DNA of 64,000 nucleotides, from positions 16,391,495-16,455,494 of the forward strand of contig OZ023189.1 in the NCBI GenBank assembly GCA_963995505.1, given 5' to 3'. The notes beneath the pieces are model-generated. The model searched no databases, was not told the origin of the DNA, and saw nothing but the letters and a program-made list of their open reading frames with translations. Below are positions 57,141 to 64,000 of this stretch, one piece after another; position 1 is the stretch's first letter, and each line of letters opens with the position of its first letter. Source of the DNA: Hypericum androsaemum (Eukaryota > Streptophyta > Magnoliopsida > Malpighiales > Hypericaceae). A program made the position numbers and the translations under genes.

Positions 57141-58617
57141 CAAGGGCGGAGGGACAAAGAAGATTGTGGGGCAATTCCGCAATTGCCCCACTTAATTTAT
57201 TTTTTATTTGATAATTAAATATATTTTTTAACGTATGTCTCCACTAAAATTAGAAATTGATCCCACTAAAAAATTAATCAACTTAAAAATTGAAACCAAA
57301 TTTTAAATAAATTTAGGCATTCCTTAGTCTTTTAACATATATTATAAGATCTTAATTAGTCTAACTATACTACCATAAATAATAAAAATATCAACTAAAA
57401 AAATTAAAAAGATAGTACCTACCTACCTAGCTCAACCCAGTGACCCACGCAGGCAAACACATAATGGAAAAATAAAAAGCAAACGCACGCACCCTCCACG
57501 CAAGCAAATAGAAAAGGAAAAAAAATAAATTCACGCTAAAAAGAAAGGAAAAATCAAAGGGTTTCACTAAAAAGAAAAAAGAAAAGAAGGGTTAGGAAAT
57601 ACCAAGGAAGAACTAGAAAAGGAGAAAAGGCTTATAGCATTGAGTAGTCTCAATCCAAAAAAAAAGAGTCATGCAGAATGGTAATGCTCTCAATTTTTTA
57701 ATTAAATTTTAATTTCTTCATTTAATTGTACCAAACTTACCCTTGCAATAGCCTATTGAACAAGTTGCTATCTTTTTGAATAAGTGACTTTGTCTTCCTT
57801 ATTGCGATATTAATTTATATTAATCTGTTTGATTTTGTATTCCTGATCAATTATGGATAAGTACGTGACAAAAGGTAAGAGGCCTATTGACAAAGTTAGT
57901 GGTTCTAAAAGTACAGAAAGGAGTTTCAAGCAAGCTTATGTCGAGATTGATTTGGAAAATCTTCCTTCAAATCATGGTTTGAGACCAATAATTTTATTAT
58001 ATCATTCTGATGTCCGTGATAGAGTAAGAAGAAAGTATATGTTATCTGGACCTTGTCAGCCAAAGAGACACGATTTTTAGAAAAAGAATTTGGAACTGTG
58101 GCGCATTCTTTTAATCCCGCTTGGTTTGATGATCATAAAAATTGGTTGGAGTATAGCATAAACAAAGAAGCTGCATTTTGTCTTTGTTGCTATTTATTTA
58201 AGTCTGAAAATGACAAGCATGGAGATGGAGACTCCTTTGTTGTGGAAGAGGTTCGATAATTTGGCTCAGAAGTTGGTGCAAACACAGAGAGATCTCATCT
58301 ATCCTACGATATTTCGGCTCCTAAAATTAGCTTTGATATTGCCGGTTGCGACTGCAAGTGTTGAGAGAACTTTTTCTGCCATGAATATTTTGAAGAATCG
58401 TTTTCGCAACAAGATGGGAGATCAATTGCTATCTGATTGTTTAATTACATATATCGAGAAAGACGTATTTGATTGTATTGACAATGTAGCTGTTATGGAG
58501 CAATTTCAACGCATGAGTAATCGTATAGGACAATTATAAATGTTGTAATTACATATGTTAAATTTTTTGAAAAAAAAATATTGTCCCCACTCCCCAAATT
58601 TTCTGAGTCCGCCCCTG
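57141..58617 (+). mobile_element. hAT transposon with internally deleted transposase
   Basis: Terminal inverted repeats CAAGGGCGGAGG (left) and, inverted, CAGGGGCGGACTC (right), with a perfect 8-bp duplication AGAGTGTA (57133-57140, 58618-58625). It encodes remnants of a TTF-zinc-finger/HAT-dimerisation transposase. Non-autonomous, but the ends look functional in trans. Confidence 0.95.
57853..58539 (+). pseudogene. hAT transposase remnant (TTF zinc finger + hATC)
   Basis: The start MDKYVTKGKRP leads to the TTF-type segment: SGPCQPKRHDF, a one-base frameshift at a T-run (about 58075), FGTVAHSFNPAWFDDHKNWL, then the zinc ligands FCLCCYLF. After about 58240 the frame joins directly to the C-terminal dimerisation domain: TIFRLLKLALILPVATASVE, RTFSAMNILKNRFRNKMGDQ. 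Full-length relatives have several hundred residues (DUF4371 and RNase H-like catalytic core) between these, so a large internal deletion removed the catalytic centre. Confidence 0.92.
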
Positions 58618-58787
58618 AGAGTGTATATATTTTTTATAAGTGAAATTAGAGTGCATATTGTAACTTAGATTATGTAAACTTTGGTAATTATTTTGTCGGT
58701 TTCCATAGCCTTTACCTTGTTTCTTTTTACAGCATTATCTCTAATCAATTATTTAGTGGTTTTAACTGGTGATCCTAACTGTTGTTC

Positions 58788-59060
58788 TTTTTTTATAGGT
58801 AAATATACATTTTTATATATCATAAAAGTAACATAAAATAAAGATATTATTTACACAGGATCCCATCCCCCAACCCATGTGATCGCTATTCACAAGAAAT
58901 AAACCACAATTAACCAGAATAATTACACTAGAAATGTAATAATTATAGCTAATGTTGCCCAAGTAAACCCAAAAGGATCCCCCGCTGTCCCTTCGTAGTG
59001 CACTAGCAAACACCTTCTAATCCCCAAATCACAATCAGCCAGGATCTCTGGCCTCCAACA
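58788..59060 (-). mobile_element. LINE 3'-end fragment
   Basis: The minus strand ends TATATTTACCTATAAAAAAA (T-run at about 58789 on plus), preceded by 3' UTR-like sequence. No coding region recognised; target duplication unclear. Confidence 0.45.
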
Positions 59061-59465
59061 GCAGCATAATATCTCGGTATCGGAAGTCGGAACCGATGTT
59101 CTCTTAACAAAAAAGTTTATTTATGTCATCTCATTGTGTTCGAATTTGAATTAGTATGTATATTAATCTTCTCACTAGACCAATTGAGTAGTGACAAAAC
59201 TAGTGCAGGGATTGCAGCGAATGCATATTCCTAGTCCTTTCGTGTTCTACTTTGGGGACTGGTCGGCCACCTTATTTCTTTCGACACTTTCCTTTTTTGT
59301 TGTGAGGATAAAACTTCGTACCCACTACCATGATCTGACTGTAAAAGAATATTGAACAAGGTCTCAGTCCACCAATGGATTCAATTACTCGTTGGAGAAA
59401 AGAAAACATTATTATTCGAAAATTATTAAATATTCATCAGGAAGGTATTGGAGTCAACTAATTGG

Positions 59466-60645
59466 TGTTGGTACAAATATTAGTGAGTTACGAACATATA
59501 AAGCATATAATCGTATGTAATCCGTAAGCAAAATAAAAGAGAGGAGTTTAGAGAATGCTCACGATCACACTTCGAGCTAAGTGTGAATACTGTCTTCTTC
59601 AAGTTAGTGATTTTCGGATGCAATCCTGGACGAGGCCACAGCAAGCCGTGTGCCCTTAAACTCTTATTACCCGCCTATATGCTTCAGGCCTTCGTGGGTA
59701 AGAGCGTTCCCAAGGTACAACGCCCAATCACGAGTACTATAGGAAGCACTATAGCACACCTTTCGAACCTTTCGTAGCCTTAGAACTCTGACACAATGAA
59801 AGTGAGAAATGCTATGCTAAGGAGGGAGAAGTAGAGAGCTCTGAAGAGATGAAGAGCTTGGGTGATTTGGAATGAAGGAGGAGGGCTCCTTTTATAGGGG
59901 GCCTAGGACCTCCAACATTCAAATCTGGATTTAATAAGGCTATTAACCCATCCAATAAATGGGCTATTACAAGTCCCATAAAAATTCCATATTTATTTGG
60001 CTGTTATCCCATTTATTGGCATGAATTTTAAATTCGAAATTTAAATTCAAAGCCACCTGGAAGGAGAAGAAGGTTCCAGAGCGTGGGCTTGTCCAAACGG
60101 AAGCCTAAGAAGCCCAGAGGACTTTTTGAGCCTTGGATTGCTACAACAAGTCCGGCCCAGCTCTAAAAAGATAAGGCCTTGGAACCTGGAATAATTCCCA
60201 CAATCCGCACCCGATCCCGAGCCGAGCCGAGCCGGACGGACAGACGGCGCGAGAAGCCTATCCCTTCTCCACCAGTTTACCCATGCTAGACTTCTAATTC
60301 CTTATAAACTTGTCTCAGCATGGTGCGCTAACCAATGTAGGATTGTGCTTATTTCAATAACAACCATACCATTTTAAAGCCAATTTTTATTCACCCTGAG
60401 AATTAGATTTTCGCAAGTGTTCTATATCGTTACGAAGCTCTATCAACGAGCTTCGTATTGATCTCACAAACATCCAAAATCAATTGGTGTGACCTCCAAT
60501 TAAATTAGCTCAAAATTGCCTACTAATAACTTAGTTATTATATTTAATTAGGATTCTCCTTCTAATTAAATATTTGGGCCAAAGCCCAATACACTCACTT
60601 GTATTGGGCCATCTCTTCCTTAGTTAATAAACCAATTCTCCAACA
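59466..60645 (-). repeat. Solo LTR of the Copia-1 family
   Basis: Inverse orientation of the Copia-1 LTR: the right edge reads CCAATTCTCCAACA (LTR start TGTTGGAGAATTGG), the left edge TGTTGGTACAAATATTAGTG (LTR end). Shared TATA block CTCCTTTTATAGGGGGCC at about 59885. Perfect 5-bp duplication ATTGG on both sides (59461-59465, 60646-60650). It is about 170 bases longer than the Copia-1 LTRs because of an extra segment (about 60200-60365) with a CCGAGCCGAGCCGAGCCGG repeat. Produced by LTR-LTR recombination. Confidence 0.95.
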
Positions 60646-60650
60646 ATTGG

Positions 60651-61780
60651 TTGGCAGAAGTTGGGGTATGGCGGCAGCTAAAGTATTGGAGTTAGCCAGG
60701 TCCAACTGCGAAGTATTTTTTGTTTTACTCGGACTCTTGTTTTGGACTCCTAGGTCGTCCTAGATAGGTTTTTTGGTGTGCAAGAGTTTGTTTATTACAT
60801 AAAGATATGTTATCCTAGTTCATGTATGACTTTGTGGCTCGGTTCTCATCAATAAAATTTCTCCTTCTCTCCGTGGACGTAAGCATTAAGCAGAACCACG
60901 TAAACTTATGTATCCGTGTTCTTGTTCTCTTGTGGTAAATTCCTAACAAAATTATACACCAGATGGGGAGCAGCTGAGACACATTAATCAGGAGCAGCTT
61001 TCTCATAGTTCTAAGAATGTTCCTGCAGAAGATAAAGGTTTGAAGACGGGCCAATGAAAATAACAAGCCCAACCTTAGGAAACGGCCCAACACGATTAAA
61101 TGGCCCAAGAAGGATGAGCCATGCATATGACCACTCACGAGCAACACTCTTCCTGTTAAAAAAAAGCAACACACTTACTCTTCCCGCAAAAGATGAACAT
61201 TATATGTTTTAACTTTTTGTTCAAACAACAAAAATAGAGTTATTCTAAATTAATCAAATATTTTTTATTTTAAATTCTTGAAAATATAATAATATTAAAT
61301 ATTTTTTAGAAAAGTTTTATCTCCCTTTTCCTCCAGGAAAAAATAAATGATAAATAATCCTCAGGTTTGAGGTATGAATAAATAGACGATTGAGTTCCTG
61401 TATTTTCGAAATAGATGTAGTCGTTCCCTAGTTTAGTTTTATTGTATTACCAGGTTTTTATTTGCCGTCTTTATTCATTTTATTATTACTTTATCTATAA
61501 AATGATTTTTATACACCTTGTCTCCGGCCGACCGGACCGAGTCCTCCTCCGGAAATACAAGACCCAATCTCTTATTTAACCATACTACAGGGATCTGAGG
61601 GTAATTTACACAAAAATAAATAAAAGACGACTTTTTAACAGTGGCAAATATGTCATTTCACAACCAAAAAGCAAAACTGCTGGAGAGAGAGAGAGAGAGA
61701 ATGCCACTCTTCTTATTTTCTCCCCCTTCGATATCACCCGGACGACAGATCGTAAACCCGCCGGGGAAAAAGGAAAAGGC
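60651..61780. other. Intergenic and promoter region of the J-protein gene
   Basis: No gene supported. The minus-strand open frame 60815-61174 has no recognisable domain. A (GA)n run (61685-61701) and pyrimidine-rich leader precede the start codon at 61782. Confidence 0.5.
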
Positions 61781-61781
61781 G

Positions 61782-64000
61782 ATGGCCCCACCACCAATGG
61801 CTCCGACGCGGTGGAACGCCGGCGTACCGGCGGCTCTCGTATTTCTCCTCCTCCAGGTCTCTCCATCGGCCGCCATTTACTGCGACGAAGACGACTGCTA
61901 CGACCTTCTAGGGTAAACCTCCCGTCCTCCTCTACTCTCTCTCTCCATCTTCGCTCTTCAACTCCTTATTCTAATTACCGATTTGCCCTCGGGATTGATC
62001 TCAGGGTTTCCCAAGCCGCGAATGCCTCGGAGATCAAGAGAGCGTACTACAAGCTGTCGCTGAAACAGTAAGTTTCTGTTGGGGGATGTCCCTGCAACGG
62101 TGTCGTATTTCTAATATCCGAGTCAAATCAAAATGCTGACTTTTTGGTATTTGTTTCGGTGTGGCCAGCCACCCGGATAAGAACCCGGATCCCGAGTCCA
62201 AGAAGCTGTTCGTGAAAATCGCCAATGCTTACGAGGTAATTATGATGCTGCTGGTAGAGGAATGCGATTATCGTTTCCTATGAGTTTTTGTTAATGTCTC
62301 TTTTCGTGCGAAGTTGTAAAGTTCGGGGAGTGTAAAATGATGGTGATGTTTTGTTTTTGTTGTTGTGGCAGATTTTGAAAGATGAAGCTACACGGGGGCA
62401 GTACGATTACGCGATTGCGCATCCTGAAGAGGTTCATTTCTCTTCTTTCTTTGATGTCTTTTTTGTTGAAGTGTATTTAAGTAATTGATTGTGGAAGCTG
62501 GAAGTCTTAGGATTGTTGTGGAAGTGGTCGAGGGATCGAAAAATGGAGCAGTCTAGATAATATATGTGCAGCTGATTGATTTTAAATAGCTCTGCCTCTG
62601 CGGGTGGAGCACTTATGGAACTTGGGAAATGTGGTCATGCCAGCTTCCTTGCTGTTGGTTTGCTTGTTTTGGAGTCTAATGCTAGTCTCGGCAATGTTAC
62701 TTCAGCACATTCGAGTTGTTTCGTGTCAGTCCTTACTACTTGGGCATTATCAATCCTTCCATCCGCTGTCAGTTCGTGTTTTGCTGGTTCCTTTCCAGGT
62801 TGTTATTTCTATGGTAAGATGACGACTTTTCTCTCTGATAGGTGTTTTACAACGCAGCTCGCTATTATCACGCCTATTATGGCCATAAAACAGTAAGTCT
62901 TTTTTGCTTGGAACTATTTGGTTGGTTTTGGGTATTCTTCCTTTAATCTTTGGGTGCGCTTTCAGGATACCCGCTTGGTTATTGTTGGGCTTCTTCTGAT
63001 TATGTCTGGGTTTCAATATCTCAATCAGCAGACAACATATAATCAGGTAGAGTATTTTCTTTACAAATAGCTGAACATCGTGAGGCTTGCTAGGAACATT
63101 TGAATGCTGGTAAAAATTTGCCACTGTCCTACAAGTTTTACATAGCACCTCTCAGAAACTTTTGGACATTTGGCATTGCAATTGTTGGCGAGTGCGAGAA
63201 AAGAAATTAAAGATATAAGCAATCTGTCTTTGCATGACAACTCTAGTGCAGTCAAATACTGGTGCCATATGGCTAAAGTATGGTAGATCATGTTCACTTT
63301 ACGATCTTGTAGTCATAAGTTTGTCCATTATCTCAGACTGTGGAAATGGTTAAGAAGACACCTGCTTACAAGAATCGACTGCGGGCATTGGAATTTGAAC
63401 GTAGTGGTGGTATCACAAGCAAGAAGAAGAATAATAAGCAGATGGACAAGTATGCATCTTTATCTTGTTTAATAATCCTTTTGACTGGTTTTCTTAATGT
63501 CAATCCTCACCCAGCCAATCTCTCTGTGTTAGCTATCATATGTACTCTGGGTTTTATACACTAATATTCTTTGTGTTTTATGAATATGACAAGCCGTTTC
63601 TCTACGCCAGGAAGATTGAGGAAGACCTGAGCAAAGAACTTGAACTGGACATCAAGGGAGCGCATAAACCTTCTGTTTGGGAACTTGTTGGTGTCCGCAT
63701 TATACTCTTACCGTATACTCTTTCAAAGGTAGAGTACTAACTAGTATGGTACCTGATATCGGTGTCAGCGTAGAACAGGCTGGAGATTGCTAAGCGAGCT
63801 CCGATCTGTTCTCATTTCTTGCAGTTGTTACTATGGAATGTCTGTTGGTTCTGGAGATACAAGGTGACGCATGCTCCTTATTCGCTGGAAGATGCTGGCT
63901 ATCTAACATGTAGGGCGCTGAGGGCACCTCTTGATGGATGGGCAACAATTGGTAACAGAAAATTTTATCTTGCACCATCCGCCATGACTACCAATGAAGG
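61782..64000 (+). CDS. DNAJC25-like ER membrane J-domain protein (3' end outside window)
   Basis: Nine exons are visible: 61782-61912, 62005-62067, 62169-62235, 62372-62431, 62842-62892, 62966-63046, 63337-63449, 63611-63728 and 63825-63951. All have GT-AG borders and joined phases, giving 270 residues so far. The N-terminus is a signal peptide (AALVFLLLQVSPSAAIYC). The J domain follows (YDLLGVSQAANASEIKRAYY; HPD at residues 66-68; FVKIANAYEILKDEATRGQY), which would stimulate an Hsp70 (BiP-type, by inference) ATPase. Then comes a membrane segment (LVIVGLLLIMSGFQYL), a charged linker with KKTPAYKNRLRALE and KKKNNKQMDKKIEEDLSKEL, and a second hydrophobic stretch (ELVGVRIILLPYTLSKLLLW, then NVCWFWRYKV). 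This order matches plant homologues of DNAJC25. ATG 61782 was chosen over 61641 because the signal peptide begins there. The last donor (ATTG|GTAAC) implies at least one more exon. Confidence 0.93.

Noticed and set aside
60815..61174. 119-codon minus-strand frame
   Set aside because: No recognisable motif and it overlaps the promoter side of the J-protein gene; chance is likelier.
61641..61781. Upstream in-frame ATG for the J-protein gene
   Set aside because: It would add a charged 47-residue leader before a good signal peptide; ATG 61782 fits the family.

Overview
This is nuclear DNA from a flowering plant. The evidence is GT-AG split genes for a chloroplast pyruvate,phosphate dikinase regulatory protein, a gibberellin 2-oxidase, a DNAJC25-type J-protein and a small plant-only membrane protein; a plant nuclear tRNA-Val(CAC); plant Ty1/copia, LINE, hAT and Mutator-like elements; and AT-rich intergenic DNA with plant-style CT and TA microsatellites. 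I cannot name the species.

Layout. 0-23 kb is almost all transposon: a LINE ORF1 remnant (minus), Copia-1 with about 1-kb LTRs (1723-8689), a MITE candidate, a Pack-MULE (10442-12157) carrying joined pieces of a histone H1 gene and a sucrose transporter gene, a decayed minus-strand LINE split by a solo-LTR-like insertion and by Copia-2 (15310-21636, 5-bp TSD ATCCC), and a fold-back MITE. 23.5-34.4 kb is the main genic island: a 198-aa membrane-protein gene (plus, five exons), the 412-aa PPDK regulatory protein gene (minus, three exons) and the 346-aa GA 2-oxidase gene (minus, three exons). The GA2ox first intron is 3.5 kb and holds a tRNA-Val gene and a Mutator-type MITE inserted at the tRNA's T-run terminator. 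34.4-61.6 kb is intergenic. It has Mutator-type MITEs with 9-bp TSDs, a 1.1-kb C-rich minisatellite, a hAT MITE with 8-bp TSD, Copia-3 (251-bp near-identical LTRs, open 980-aa gag-protease-integrase frame), a diverged segmental repeat (about 42.2-44.6 kb versus 51.3-52.3 kb), a 5'-truncated LINE, a 5'-truncated copia remnant, a hAT element with an internally deleted transposase, and a solo LTR of the Copia-1 family with TSD ATTGG. From 61.8 kb to the right edge runs a DNAJC25-like gene (plus, nine exons visible, 3' end outside).

Functionally the genes are unrelated housekeeping or developmental loci: light/dark control of PPDK in plastids, gibberellin inactivation, ER-membrane co-chaperone, valine tRNA. 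I see no cluster or operon-like system. The most informative things are transposon biology: the Pack-MULE chimera with an in-frame H1/transporter junction, the MULE insertion in a Pol III terminator inside a hormone-gene intron, and a perfect 39-bp inverted duplication inside a copia pol gene. No candidate for a wholly new biological system stands out.
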